Numbered from the stretch's first letter, positions 36,697 to 46,068 are shown. The stretch: DNA of 64,000 bases from Verrucomicrobiaceae bacterium (GCA_016713035.1 JADJPW010000004.1:1-64000); one strand, 5' to 3'. Numbers and translations: made by a program. The notes: generated by a model from the letters alone, not told the origin.

Positions 36697-38373
36697 ATGT
36701 ACGTGATGAAAACTGCGTCTCTGCTGCACTCTGCCCGCCTACTCACGCTGCGCCTCTGGCGTGTGGGAATGCTGATCGTAGCCGTGGTGCTGCTCCAGCG
36801 TGCGCAGAGTGTGCAGCGCGGTGCAGATGCCGCGCTAACGGTGGAGCGTGTGCGTGACTTTTTCCCCACCGCAGCGGTTTTGGAGCCTGTAGCGGATAGA
36901 GCTGCGGTGCGTGATGCCAGTGGCATCACGCTTGGCTATGTGATGCGCACCGCGCCTCTCTCCGATGACATCATCGGCTACTCGGGCTCTACGGATACCC
37001 TCATCGCTCTGGACATGAATCGCCGCATCATCGGCCTCCGGGTGCTGCGCAGCGGGGATACGAGTGACCACATCGCGGAAGTCGTGCGAGAGCGCAGCTT
37101 CTTTGAGCAGTTCAAAAACAAAAAGACGGATGAAGTCATCGCCTTGCAGCCGGATGCAGTCTCCGGCGCTACATTGACGAGCAGCGCCATCGCCGAGGGC
37201 GTGCAGCGCCGTGTGGGACGCAGCGCAGAGTCCTCCCTGCGCTTCCCCGATGCGATCACGCTGGAGGAGGTGCGCCGTATCGAGCCCCAAGCCGCATCGC
37301 TGCGTGCGCAAGGCACCCGCATGGCGGTGCTGAATGCAAAAGGCCACCTCATCGCCATCGCACTACGCACCGCACCAGCGAGCGATGGTGTGGTGGGCTA
37401 TAAAGGCCCCAGTGATACGCTGCTGCTGCTGGAGCCAGATGGCATCACCCTGCGCCACATCGCCCTGCGGCGGAGTTTCGATACAGAGGCCTACGTAGGC
37501 TATGTGACGGGCGATGCGGCCTACCTAAAGACATTTGATGGCAAAACGATGCGCCAGATCGCAGAGATGGATTTCGCCAAGGAAGGCGTGGAAGGCGTCT
37601 CCGGCGCGACCCAGACGAGCTATGGCGTGGCCGAGGGACTGCGAGTGCGTGCGCGTGCGTATGTAAAAGAGACTGAATCGCAGAAGCCGTGGTGGCAGCT
37701 CATCCGCTGGCGCTGGCAGGATGTGGGGCATGCGGTGGTGATCGCCGCAGCGCTGGTGATGGCTTTTACTCGACTGCGCGGTGTGGCGTGGTGCCGGCAT
37801 CTGCATCATGCGCTGCTGGTGCTGTATGGGGGCTTCTTTGCCGGGGAAATGCTCAGTCAGGGGCTACTGGTAGGCTGGGCGGGCAGCGCCGCACCTTGGC
37901 GCAGCGCGGCGGGGCTCGTGGCGCTAGCAGTCGTGGCACTACTCGGACCGGTCTTCACAGCGAAGCAGCTCTATTGCCACCATATCTGCCCACACGGAGC
38001 CCTACAGCAGCTCGTGGCCCGCCGCCTACGCTGGCAATGGCATCCGAGCCGACAGATGGAGCAAGTGCTGAGTGCTGTGCCTTTTGTGCTGCTGGCGTTC
38101 ATCTTCTTCGTCGCGCTGCGTGGACTGGGAGTGGACTTGAATGCGCTGGAGCCCTTTGACGCGTATCTTTTCCGCATCGCGGGCTGGTCGAGCCTAGCCC
38201 TAGCCATATGTGGCCTGCTATGGGCGACCATCACCCCCCTCGCCTACTGCCGCTACGGCTGCCCCACGGGCGCTCTCTTCAAGCTCCTGCGACATACCGG
38301 AGCCGCAGATCACTTCAGCCCACGCGACCTCCTCGTCCTGATCGTCCTAGCCATCGGTTTCTGGCTCGTTTGA
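36697..38373 (+). CDS. Double FMN-binding, NosR/NapH-like membrane flavoprotein
   Basis: 558 residues. One N-terminal membrane helix, then two tandem FMN-binding domains, each with the covalent-flavin motif SGATxTS (SGATLTSS at about 156-163, SGATQTSYG at about 302-310). Four to six membrane helices follow, with two CxxxCP motifs on either side (C427/C431 in CHHICPHG, C518/C522 in CRYGCPTG) as in NapH/NosR. The C-terminal double 4Fe-4S ferredoxin domain of NosR is missing. Such proteins move electrons across the membrane to periplasmic reductases. An ATG 9 bp downstream is an alternative start. Confidence 0.85.
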   Translation: MYVMKTASLLHSARLLTLRLWRVGMLIVAVVLLQRAQSVQRGADAALTVERVRDFFPTAAVLEPVADRAAVRDASGITLGYVMRTAPLSDDIIGYSGSTDTLIALDMNRRIIGLRVLRSGDTSDHIAEVVRERSFFEQFKNKKTDEVIALQPDAVSGATLTSSAIAEGVQRRVGRSAESSLRFPDAITLEEVRRIEPQAASLRAQGTRMAVLNAKGHLIAIALRTAPASDGVVGYKGPSDTLLLLEPDGITLRHIALRRSFDTEAYVGYVTGDAAYLKTFDGKTMRQIAEMDFAKEGVEGVSGATQTSYGVAEGLRVRARAYVKETESQKPWWQLIRWRWQDVGHAVVIAAALVMAFTRLRGVAWCRHLHHALLVLYGGFFAGEMLSQGLLVGWAGSAAPWRSAAGLVALAVVALLGPVFTAKQLYCHHICPHGALQQLVARRLRWQWHPSRQMEQVLSAVPFVLLAFIFFVALRGLGVDLNALEPFDAYLFRIAGWSSLALAICGLLWATITPLAYCRYGCPTGALFKLLRHTGAADHFSPRDLLVLIVLAIGFWLV

Positions 38374-38400
38374 AGCCACTCGGCCCATTTTGGGCAAACC

Positions 38401-38485
38401 TCCATGAAGTGGAGCATGCAGACCATTGGGAAATGGCTGTCGAGCCAGAAACTACAAATGTAACTTAGAGACTGGCTACTTATTT
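38401..38485 (+). repeat. AT-rich dispersed repeat, copy i
   Basis: Contains CCATGAAGTGGAG, GCAGACCATTGG, CTACAAATGTAACTT and GGCTACTTATTT in that order. Copy ii at 40793 shows the same blocks. Its end supplies the stop codon of the minus-strand gene that follows (38480-38482). Confidence 0.75.
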
Positions 38486-40321
38486 GATGCGCTCGAAGAT
38501 GCCTGAAGTTTCATGCACCACCTTGCCGTCGGCATTCATTTCTTTGTTGTGCCACTCCACTAGGTCGTCCGTTTTGAAGGTGCGTACGCGCTCAGCACGT
38601 ACGGTACCTGGTGGGCTGCTGCCGAGGGTAAGCTCTGTGGTGTAACTGCGTGAAGCAGCGTCCCATCTGGCGTTGTTTTTCTTCACGTCCGTCTCAAAGA
38701 GCTCACAGGCACACACATAGCGGTCTGTGTCCTTGTCGTGGCGCGCGTATTCCAGGAGTCCGGAGTTCGGAGTGATCTGTTCACGCCAAATAAACGTACC
38801 ATCGGCAGACCAGAAATAGCGTATGCGTAAGGGAGACTCCTGTAATACGCCCCACCTGTCGCGGACTCGTACCTTCCATACGCCAATGAAAGGTGCGAGT
38901 TCCCTCATCGCGGGCGTTGTGGGGCCGTTGGCAGGTTTTCCATCAAGATGGTGGAGGCAGTAAGGAAATTCATAAATCGTGCCCTCCTTGAGCTGAGCCA
39001 ACGATTTTGCAATTGGCGATGCGCCCACTCCTTTGGCTGAATAATTCAGATTCTTCTCATAGTCGTTGATGAGCACAAACTTCGCACTAACGGAGTCCTC
39101 CGTAACCTTGACTGCGGTGACGCGGGCACGAAACGGCGGACTGGAGCTTAAACTTGAAAAATCGACTTTAGGCAGGACCGATAAAGCTGGCTGTGACACG
39201 GTTATCTCTCCGTCAGTGATCCGGGTTGGAGCTGAGTCTGGGACATCCGTGGTGTCGAAAATGCGGTCATAATGGCCGCCATTGGTGGCAATGATCTCTT
39301 CTTTTTGGTTTTTGGTGGTGGTCTTCCAGTCGATGCGGTCCTCGCGGGTGAAGGTGGCGGTATTCACGCGTTTGAGGCCAAGATCCTCGACGGGCATCAC
39401 TGTGGTGAAAGTGCGTGTGTTTTCGTCCCATGTGCTATGCAGCGGTGGTAGGCCGCCCGGAGCCCGACTACTAACGTGGTAGGTTTTATCTGCATTAGAA
39501 TACTCGACGATGGTGACGTCTGGCACGGGTGGTATGTCGCTTGAGCCGTCGTTAAAGGTGATTTCACGCCAGATGCCGCTACCGTCAGGCCGAGCGTAGC
39601 ATGACATTTCGACGGTGGCTTTTGGGTTGTCATCCAAAGCGCCCCGCCATTTGCCGAGATAGCGCTGGAGGACGGCGGTGGCGGCGTTTTTGGGTTTGGC
39701 GCGTTCGTTTCGCTGCTCGGGCGTCCGTAGGGCATCGTCCAGCACGGCGGGGAATTCAAAACTGCGTCCACGTATGAGGTGTGCGGCAATGGCACGCGTC
39801 GCTTTGTCCTCCATCAGCCCTTTGAGGTGGTGTAGGCGACCACTGGCCTCCTGCAGCACGATAGAGTAAGTGCTTTCGCCGATGCCTTGATCCCAGACAA
39901 CAGCACGGAAGGGACTGGAGTCACGCAGGTCGCTGATTTGCTCGCCATAGTGCCCACGTATGATCTGCAGCGTCGCTTCATGGCCAAGAATGGCGACCAC
40001 ACTCTGCGGGATCCGGTACTTTCCACCAGTGACTAGGTTGGACACAAATATCGACTCGAACGTGACATGGCCTTGTTGTGTCATGGTGACGCTGGGTTGG
40101 CCATATCGGTTGAATACGATGCTGAAATTGCCGCTTTCGCGACCGCCACTGCTGACTTTGCTAACCTCGATCACATGCGGTTCATCGAGCAACCTACCAA
40201 AAAGCCCAGAAGGCTGTGCAGGCCCCAGGACAGGTGTGAAGGGCAAGCCGTGGATGTTTTGCGCAGAGGCGATACCGACAATCATGAAAACGGCAAAGAC
40301 AAGGCTTATGAAGGATTTCAT
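38480..40321 (-). CDS. Exported protein with two lipocalin-like repeats, 613 residues
   Basis: Start at ATG 40321 gives signal peptide MKSFISLVFAVFMIVGIASA. Two related C-terminal units are visible: one near residues 220-370 (YLGKWRGALDDN, then GSGIWREITFNDGS, HYDRIF), the other near 470-613 (FIGVWKVRVRD, then GTFIWREQIT, GIFERI). Both have the W-R and D-G-T-F patterns of small beta-barrel DUF1579-like domains. Function is unknown. The stop codon lies in repeat copy i, so the C-terminus could be truncated. AT content is higher than in the neighbours. Confidence 0.65.
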   Translation of the reverse strand: MKSFISLVFAVFMIVGIASAQNIHGLPFTPVLGPAQPSGLFGRLLDEPHVIEVSKVSSGGRESGNFSIVFNRYGQPSVTMTQQGHVTFESIFVSNLVTGGKYRIPQSVVAILGHEATLQIIRGHYGEQISDLRDSSPFRAVVWDQGIGESTYSIVLQEASGRLHHLKGLMEDKATRAIAAHLIRGRSFEFPAVLDDALRTPEQRNERAKPKNAATAVLQRYLGKWRGALDDNPKATVEMSCYARPDGSGIWREITFNDGSSDIPPVPDVTIVEYSNADKTYHVSSRAPGGLPPLHSTWDENTRTFTTVMPVEDLGLKRVNTATFTREDRIDWKTTTKNQKEEIIATNGGHYDRIFDTTDVPDSAPTRITDGEITVSQPALSVLPKVDFSSLSSSPPFRARVTAVKVTEDSVSAKFVLINDYEKNLNYSAKGVGASPIAKSLAQLKEGTIYEFPYCLHHLDGKPANGPTTPAMRELAPFIGVWKVRVRDRWGVLQESPLRIRYFWSADGTFIWREQITPNSGLLEYARHDKDTDRYVCACELFETDVKKNNARWDAASRSYTTELTLGSSPPGTVRAERVRTFKTDDLVEWHNKEMNADGKVVHETSGIFERIK

Positions 40322-40401
40322 CGGGCACTCAGTACCAAATAACCTTCTTACTGCCCAGCCTAAATTCTCCAAAAAAGTAGCAATGCTAAATGTCATTAGA
40401 A

Positions 40402-40446
40402 TGGCGGCGAAGAGAAGAAGCGGACAGGAGTGTCCGCGCTCCTCTC
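40402..40446 (+). repeat. REP-like palindrome
   Basis: GCGGACA-GGAG-TGTCCGC (40420-40437) with flanks GAAGAA and GCTCC. The same design with compensatory bases, GCGGAGA...TCTCCGC, lies at 44563-44580 beside a RAYT remnant. Both are preceded or followed by AATGGCGGCGAAG in opposite orientation. Confidence 0.7.
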
Positions 40447-40485
40447 CACAGCCTAAACCTCAGCCTGGCCAGCTAGGCGTCCCTG

Positions 40486-40770
40486 CTGTCCGCCGACTTC
40501 TTTGCCAAAATCCCCGACCCGTAAATTGCTGTTCTGGTGGCTAAAATGCGCTCGCTTTGATCCGGGCAGCGCCCATGATCGGCGGCCCGCTCGCCTACCC
40601 CATGCGGCTTATCGACACTCTTGAGTCCAAATTTGGACGTTTTGCCATTCCAGGCCTGATCCAGGTGCTGGCAGTGTTTCAGCTCGGGGTGCTGGCGCTG
40701 CTGGTGCTGCTGCCGCGTGAGTCGGCGGAGAGCTACCTCGACTGGCTGCGCTTTGACCGGGATACTAAGT
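40486..40770 (+). pseudogene. 5' fragment of a rhomboid-like gene, duplicated from 61 kb
   Basis: Nearly identical to 61023-61310: the end of an upstream frame (GACCCGTAA), the intergenic stretch, and codons from ATG 40602 (MRLIDTLESKFGRFAIPGL). The match ends near FDRD, where the sequence joins repeat copy ii and the frame stops at 40818-40820. It encodes only the first membrane helix and is a dead fragment. Confidence 0.88.
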
Positions 40771-40775
40771 ACTCA

Positions 40776-40875
40776 GGCAAATTGTTTTCCATGAGGTGGA
40801 GAACGCAGACCATTGGATAACGGCGATCAAGCCAGCAATAACAAATGTAACTTTGATCCAGGCTATTTTATAGAT
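40776..40875 (+). repeat. AT-rich dispersed repeat, copy ii
   Basis: Shares CCATGAGGTGGAG, GCAGACCATTGG, AAGCCAGCAATAACAAATG and TAACTTTGATCCAGGCTA with the other copies. It joins the rhomboid fragment on its left side. No gene is on its right for about 115 bp. Confidence 0.78.
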
Positions 40876-40992
40876 TTATGCGGGTGATCGTGGGCGACCG
40901 AGCTGAACCTTGAACCAGGCTTCCTAATGAAGTGCCAGCGCCCGTTAGCTCTACATTGACGCCTTGCGGCATCTCCACATGCTCGTGTGGCC

Positions 40993-41412
40993 ATGACCAG
41001 CCCACGCGAAAACGCTCTCCAGCTCATCCACACTTACTACGCCACCTTCAACTCTGGCGACCGTGCCGCCTTCCTCCGCCTCCTGGCCGATGATGTGGCG
41101 CACGACATCAATCAAGGCGGCTGTGAGGTGGGGAAAGCGGCCTTTGAGGCCTTCCTCCAGCGCATGGACCGCTGCTATCGCGAGCAAGTCGTCGATCTCG
41201 TCGTCTTTGCCGATGAAAGCGGCTCACGCGGCGCGGCGGAGTTTTTCATCGAAGGCGAATACCTCTCCACCGATGACGGACTGCCGCCTGCTACGGGCCA
41301 GCGCTACCGCCTACGTGTTGGGGCATTCTTTGAGCTGAAGGGTAGCCTCGTGGCCCGCATCACGAACTACTACAATCTAGAGGAATGGCTGCGCCAAGTC
41401 GGGGCGGTGTGA
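40993..41412 (+). CDS. Ketosteroid isomerase-related protein (SnoaL-like)
   Basis: About 139 residues. ATG 40993 is preferred; a GTG lies 6 bp upstream. NTF2-like fold signs: HTYYATFNSGDRAAFLRLLADDVAHDIN at the N-terminus, then GEYLSTDDGLPPA and ARITNYYNLEEWL. It matches the small family annotated as ketosteroid isomerase-related, whose reaction is unknown. Its 3' end is 4 bp from the convergent Fe-ADH remnant, so the two face each other. Confidence 0.8.
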   Translation: MTSPRENALQLIHTYYATFNSGDRAAFLRLLADDVAHDINQGGCEVGKAAFEAFLQRMDRCYREQVVDLVVFADESGSRGAAEFFIEGEYLSTDDGLPPATGQRYRLRVGAFFELKGSLVARITNYYNLEEWLRQVGAV

Positions 41413-41416
41413 GAAA

Positions 41417-42502
41417 TCATCCCAACGCCGAGCGATACAGCTCCACAAAGTCCTCCACACTCGGCAGGCGCGGATTGAACTGGGCGGTCCACTGTTTCGC
41501 GGCCATTTCGGCGAGGTCGCGGAGGTTTTCGAGCTTCACGCCGTGCTCGGTGATGGTGCGGGGCATTTGGGCTTCCCAGAGCAGTTCGCTCACGCGGTCG
41601 GCGAGATCGCCGTCGAAGTAGGATTCGTAAATGGCGGCGATTTCGGGCTGCTGGGCATTGAAACGGATGACGTGCGGCAGCATGACGCCCACGGCATCGC
41701 CGTGCGTGACGTGGAAGAGGGCGGTGAGTGGATTCGCGCAGGAGTGAGCGGCTCCTAGCATGCTGTTTTCGATGGCGATACCCGCGTAGGCCGCGCCGAG
41801 GAGCATCATGCCGCGTGCCTCGGTGTCTTTTGGGTTCCGCAGCACACGCGGGAAGCCTGCATGGCAAAGGCGGAAGCCCTCGCGCGAGTAAAGCATGCTG
41901 AGGGCATTGCGTTTCTTCGTGACGGCCGTTTCCAGCGCATGCGAGATGGCGTCGATGCCGGTGCAAACGGTCACACGTTGCGGCTGCGACACCGTCAGCT
42001 CAGGATCGAGGATGGCGGCCTTCGCAGCAGCTTTGGGATCGCCGCAGGCCATTTTGACATGCGTTTCGGCATCGGAGATGAGCGCATAGCTCTGGCACTC
42101 GCTGCCGGTGCCTGCCGTCGTTGGGATGGCGATGATCGGCAGCATGGGCTTCGTGGCCTTGCCGGTGCCCCAGTAGTCGTGAATGCGACCGCAGTTGGTG
42201 AGGATGAAGTTGCAGCCCTTCGCCGTGTCCATGCTGCTGCCGCCACCAAGGCCGATGATGAAGTCCGCGCCAAACTCCCGCGCCACCTTCACACAAGCAT
42301 CCACATCCTCCGTGCTCGGATTTTCCCGCACCTGGCCGAAAATCTCGACCGCCAGACCCGCCTCCCTCAAAAAGCCCGAAGCACGCTCCGTGTAACCCGC
42401 CGTCACGATGCCCGGATCACTCACCACCAGCACCCGTGAGCCGCCATACTCCCGCGCAAGCTCACCGACGCGTGAAAGCGTGCCATAAAATAAATAAGTA
42501 AA
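41417..42502 (-). pseudogene. Iron-containing alcohol dehydrogenase, 5' end disrupted by IS
   Basis: The reading frame holds nearly the whole enzyme: NAD motif GGGSSMDTAKG, and iron ligands in IDAISHALE and GAAHSCANPLTALFHVTHGDAV. Family enzymes are about 380 residues. The authentic N-terminus is missing: the frame enters the IS5-family element at 42503 and continues with 54 codons of element sequence to an ATG at 42664. Across the element, 43796-43850 can be joined in frame through the repeat copy iii codons (MPAITNLTKSLATYLF). Activity is doubtful. Confidence 0.85.
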
Positions 42503-43791
42503 GGGCACCTCTGGATAGGGGTTGTTTTTTGAAGTCCGTTTTTGGGAGCGAAAAAACGATTGTTCGACCTTCCTGTCTTGCTTTGCAGAGGGCTTGTTTC
42601 GCTTTGAGGCGCTAGGATTCGGCTGTTTGGAGGCTGTGCAGGTACCTTTTCTGGCTTTGATCACCCTTTACGGGTGCTTTAGCGAACCAAACAGGCATAG
42701 CGGTCCATGTTGTAGACCAGATTGCTGAGGTGGTTGTGCTGTGTGGCTCGTTTCAATCCGATGCTTCGACATAGATCGGCTCCCATTTGCGCCATCCGCG
42801 CGAAGATGTGCTCTACCTCACACGCATCCGGCTGATCGTATGGTTGGCGCGCATTTCTTTCTCGCTCAACGGGTGGCCTCGCGTGGCTTTGCGCATCAGG
42901 AACTCCTGCGCGTTGATCTTGATGAGATGCGCCTCGTGCTCCTCGCTGTGATAGGCCGAGTCGGCGAGCACGGCCTGATCTTTGTCATCAAGCAGTCCTT
43001 CAAACACCTGACTGTCGTGCACGCTGGCGGGCGTGGTGGTGGAGTTCAGGATGATCTTGGTTTTCAAGTCGGCCTTCACATGGTTCTTCCAGCCGTAGTG
43101 CGACTCGTTGTTCTTCTTCGTCCAGCGTGCTTCGCTGTCTTTCTGGCGGCCCACGGCGGGGGTTCTCGTCGAACTCTTCAGGGCGTTCGCCCTGCTTGAT
43201 GCGCTGGTTCGCCTCGCGGCTGTTGCGCTGGCGTGGGGCTTCCGTGAAGCTGGCGTCCACGATGCTGCCTTCTCGCGCGACGATGCCTTTGCTTTCGAGC
43301 ATCTGGCCGAAGGTGTCGAAGAGTTTGCGACCGCCTTCGCGACCGTCCTCTTCGATGCGTTGCTTGAAGTCCCAGAGTGTTTTGGCGTCGGGGATGTCGT
43401 CGCCGATGCGCAGACCGAGGAAGGCTTTAAAACTGGTGCGGTCAAAGAATTGCTCCTCGGTGTCGTCGTCGCTGAGGCCGTGGAACTTCTGTAGCACAAG
43501 GACTTTGAACATCAGCACCGGGTCGAACGGGGGCTTGCCGCCCTTGGTCCAGTCGCGGGTGGCGTAGCCAGTGAGATCTTCGAGCAGCGGGCGGAAACTT
43601 TCCCAAGAGATAACGTCGCGCAGCTTGAGGATGCCGAGGGTTTTGGCGGCGACGGCCTGCTCATGTTCAATGGCGGAGAACAGTCCGCCGCCTCGTTCTG
43701 TCTTGCGGTAGCGCTTCATGGCCCCTTTTATGGCCTATGTTTGCTCTCGATCAATGAATTGCCTGGGGAAAGGAGGTTTCCAGAGGTGCCC
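42503..43791 (-). mobile_element. IS5-family insertion sequence
   Basis: Ends GGGCACCTCTGGA at 42503 and the inverted TCCAGAGGTGCCC ending at 43791. Flanks carry TAAA on both sides (42499-42502 and 43792-43795), a 4-bp target duplication that suits the IS5 group. Length 1289 bp. The transposase gene reads from right to left and has two frame breaks, so the copy seems inactive. Confidence 0.85.
42679..43719 (-). pseudogene. IS5-family transposase, two frameshifts
   Basis: The N-terminal part MKRYRKTERGGGLF and FDPVLMFKVLVLQKFHGLSD is one frame. The catalytic region continues in a second frame (ASFTEAPRQRNSRE, then KVLADSAYHS-type LADSAYHSEEH) and a third (VEHIFARMAQMGADLCRS), ending at the stop at 42679-42681. 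Acidic catalytic residues are visible: D in IVDASFTEA, D in LADSAYHS, E in VEHIF. No slippery run explains the breaks, so they look like decay or sequence error. Confidence 0.85.
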
Positions 43792-43792
43792 T

Positions 43793-43850
43793 AAATAAAT
43801 AAGTAGCCAGGCTTTTTGTTAGATTTGTTATTGCAGGCATGTGCCTGTTC
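43793..43850 (-). repeat. AT-rich dispersed repeat, copy iii
   Basis: On the minus strand: TGCAATAACAAATCTAAC, then AAGCCTGGCTACTTATTT, where the IS5-family element sits in its tail. Read through in frame it encodes MPAITNLTKSLATYLF. The tail TAAATAAATAAG also occurs left of the IS, indicating a 12-bp tandem at the target. Confidence 0.78.
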
Positions 43851-43891
43851 ATCTCCAGCAAGCCCCTGGGAGACGGGATAAGGGTGCAAAA

Positions 43892-44434
43892 AACAACAAA
43901 CCGCAGATCGTCACCTTCAGCCTCGACGATTCGTTGCCGCGTGAACTCCTCGACGACTCGCTTTGCGCCCGCGATGTCTTCATCACCGCGAATCAACTAC
44001 CGTAGGACGGCCTAACCGAAGCCTGCGACCACGGCCAGTTCTCCGATAAGCTCGACGAACATCTCGACGCCGCGCACGGCTCCTGCGCCCTGCGTGATCC
44101 ACGCCTCGCTCAAATCGTCGCCGACCGCCTCCATCACTTCGACGGTCAGCGCTACGATCTCTGGAGCTACGACATCATGCCCAATCACGTCCACGTCCTC
44201 TTCACGCTCCGCGATGAAGAACCCCTCCCCGACACGATGCAAGGCTGGAAAGGCGTTTCGAGCCGTTTCATCCACCAAACCGGCCTCAGCGCCCTGAATC
44301 CCTTCTGGCAGCCCGATGACTTCGACCGCCTCATCCGCAGTCCCGAGCACTTCAGCACCGTGAAGGCCTGCATTCGTGAAAATCCGGCCAAAGCGGGTTT
44401 GAAGACGGGTTTCGTTCTTTGGGAGCGAAACTAG
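43892..44434 (+). pseudogene. REP-associated tyrosine transposase (RAYT) remnant
   Basis: In one frame: QIVTFSLDDSLPRELLDD, then a stop at 44003-44005, then HLDAAHGSCALRDPRLAQIV and MPNHVHVLF, the His-x-His motif of Y1/HUH transposases. The normal central part (a Trp/Glu-rich helix) is missing and there is an in-frame TAG. The N-terminus has no start codon. It ends with ENPAKAGL. RAYTs process REP palindromes, and such palindromes lie just downstream. Confidence 0.85.
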
Positions 44435-44443
44435 ATGAGTGGA

Positions 44444-44590
44444 GCGGAGCGCGGACATTGCCTCACTTCGTTCGCCCTTCGGGCAGCCTTCGGCTGGCTA
44501 TCTCCGCTTCGCTTCGGTTCCTGTCCGCCTCTATCTTCGCGGCTTCGCCGCCATTTGAAGAAGCGGAGAAGAGTCTCCGCGCTCCCTTTT
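44444..44590 (+). repeat. REP-like palindrome cluster beside the RAYT remnant
   Basis: GCGGACA (44451-44457) pairs with TGTCCGC (44522-44528), with several short CTTCGG hairpins between. A second palindrome, GCGGAGA...TCTCCGC at 44563-44580, has the same design as 40420-40437. Sites and enzyme occurring together is the usual REP/RAYT arrangement. Confidence 0.75.
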
Positions 44591-44604
44591 TACACGCGCA
44601 CCCC

Positions 44605-45100
44605 TCACGCCAGCGCCTCGCGGCAATACTGCACGCACTTCTTCACCTCGGCGACGGCGGTGGAGCCTTCGGGGATCTTGTATTCGAGCTCGATCTCGGC
44701 GGGAAAGGTCCACTTTTCCTTTTTCATGAGCTGAAGCACTTCCTTGATCGGTGTCTGGCCTTGACCCCAAGGGACGTTGCCGCCGTCGGCGGTGCGGTCT
44801 TTGAGGTGGAGGTTCGTAATGCGGTTGTGATACTTCTCAAGCACGGGGATCGGTGATTTGCCCTTGGTGCCGGCGACGTAGTGGCCGATGTCGAGGTTGA
44901 AGCCGATGTATTGGCCGAGATCCAGGATGAAGTCGAACTTGTCTATGTCCGGCAGGTTGTTCGTGTGGTTGTGGAGGCCGACCCAGATCTTGTGTTTGTC
45001 CGCAAAGGGTGCCACACGCGCAGCGAGGATGGCATTGCGCTCGGTGGTCACGCCGGTGCAGCCCAGAGCCTTGGCCACGAGGAAGCTGAACTCGATCTCC
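44605..45100 (-). pseudogene. Truncated duplicate of the 58.6-kb isomerase
   Basis: The last about 165 residues are close to the C-terminal part of the exported isomerase at 58653-59528 (EIEFSFLVAKALGCTGV, GFNLDIGHYVAGTKGKSPIP, and KKCVQYC-type ending), with only about a dozen substitutions by eye. Similarity stops abruptly near 45100, where a different sequence (MHFASELAEPD) begins. The N-terminal half, signal peptide and several barrel strands are absent, so it is a dead copy. Confidence 0.9.
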
Positions 45101-45163
45101 TCATCCAGATCGGGCTCGGCAAGCTCGCTTGCGAAGTGCATCGAAGGACGACAGTCTCCCACC

Positions 45164-45544
45164 ATGGACGACCATCCCCTGCCCACCCTTCGCAATCAGG
45201 CTCCTCAGCCTTCACAAGATCCTCATGATCGCCGAGCGTGCGTCATATGAGAAGGAGGGCAACGTGGTTCAGGGCCCCAATCACTTCCTGCAGCTGCTCA
45301 CGGGCGATGCCCGCTTCGCGTGGCTTCGGGGAGCTGTCACAGCTGGTCGTGATGATCGACGAGGCGATGGAGGAGGAAGGCCGACATTACAACAGAGCGT
45401 GCCGATGCCTTGGTCAATGAAGCACGCGTCCTGCTCACCGGCCTGAATGAAAGCGGTAAGTTTGCCGCTCGGTATGCGGCCATGATGGAGCGCGATCCTT
45501 CAGTGGCGGCTGCACACGCCGAAATCAGCAAGGCCTTCGCATAG
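45164..45544 (+). pseudogene. Small hypothetical protein with three frameshifts
   Basis: A protein of about 120 residues can be read only by changing frame three times: MDDHPLPTLRNQ, then LLSLHKILMIAERASYEKEG with FLQLLTGDARFAWLR, then ELSQLVVMIDEAMEEEG, then ERADALVNEARVLLTGLNE to the stop at 45542-45544. The helical pattern recurs in proteins of unknown function elsewhere. No motif gives a role. Three frame breaks within 380 bp suggest decay rather than isolated sequencing error. Confidence 0.6.
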
Positions 45545-45603
45545 GATGAGAGGGCCTAGCCGATGGATTTATGAGGTGTCGTTCTGCTACTGTCTCTTCA
45601 TGC

Positions 45604-46068
45604 TCATTCTCCGATCCAGACTGGCGTGCTAAGTGGTACGAGGTCGAAGAGGGTGATGACGTCGCGGTTGCGCATTCGTATGCAGCCATGACTGTCGCGG
45701 CGGCCGATGGCTTTTTCATCGTTGGTGCCGTGGATGTAGATGTAGCGCTGGTAGGTGTTCGCGTTGTGGGACTGGGTGCCATGCAGCCAGAGGATGCGGG
45801 TGAGGACGAAGTCGGACTTGGTATCCATTCCAGAGGTCCATTGGCCTACAGGTTGGCGGCTTTTGAAGATGGTGCCACTTTCTGCGCCTTCGCCGTGCTT
45901 TTCCCGGATGACGAAGCTGCCGAGGGGGGTTTTGTTGCTGCCTTCTTGGCTGCCGATGCCGAACTTGGAGGTGCTGCATGGCCATTCTTGCTGGAGGCGC
46001 GGTCCGTCAAAAAGGCGCAGTCGCTGGGTGCTGATGCTGATTTCGATGCGGGGCTGTTGGAGGCTCAT
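45604..46068 (-). CDS. L,D-transpeptidase (YkuD fold) without signal peptide
   Basis: 154 residues. The catalytic motif is intact: HGT at about 113-115, and SHGCIRM with the nucleophile Cys at about 129. The N-terminal strand pattern IEISISTQRLRLFDG is normal for the family. These enzymes cross-link peptidoglycan or attach proteins to it in the periplasm, so the lack of any export signal is odd. The start might lie further upstream, but no signal-like frame is visible there. Confidence 0.88.
   Translation of the reverse strand: MSLQQPRIEISISTQRLRLFDGPRLQQEWPCSTSKFGIGSQEGSNKTPLGSFVIREKHGEGAESGTIFKSRQPVGQWTSGMDTKSDFVLTRILWLHGTQSHNANTYQRYIYIHGTNDEKAIGRRDSHGCIRMRNRDVITLFDLVPLSTPVWIGE

Noticed and set aside
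42503..42664. N-terminal 54 codons of the dehydrogenase frame as a genuine domain
   Set aside because: They lie inside the IS between its end and the transposase gene and have a basic low-complexity composition.
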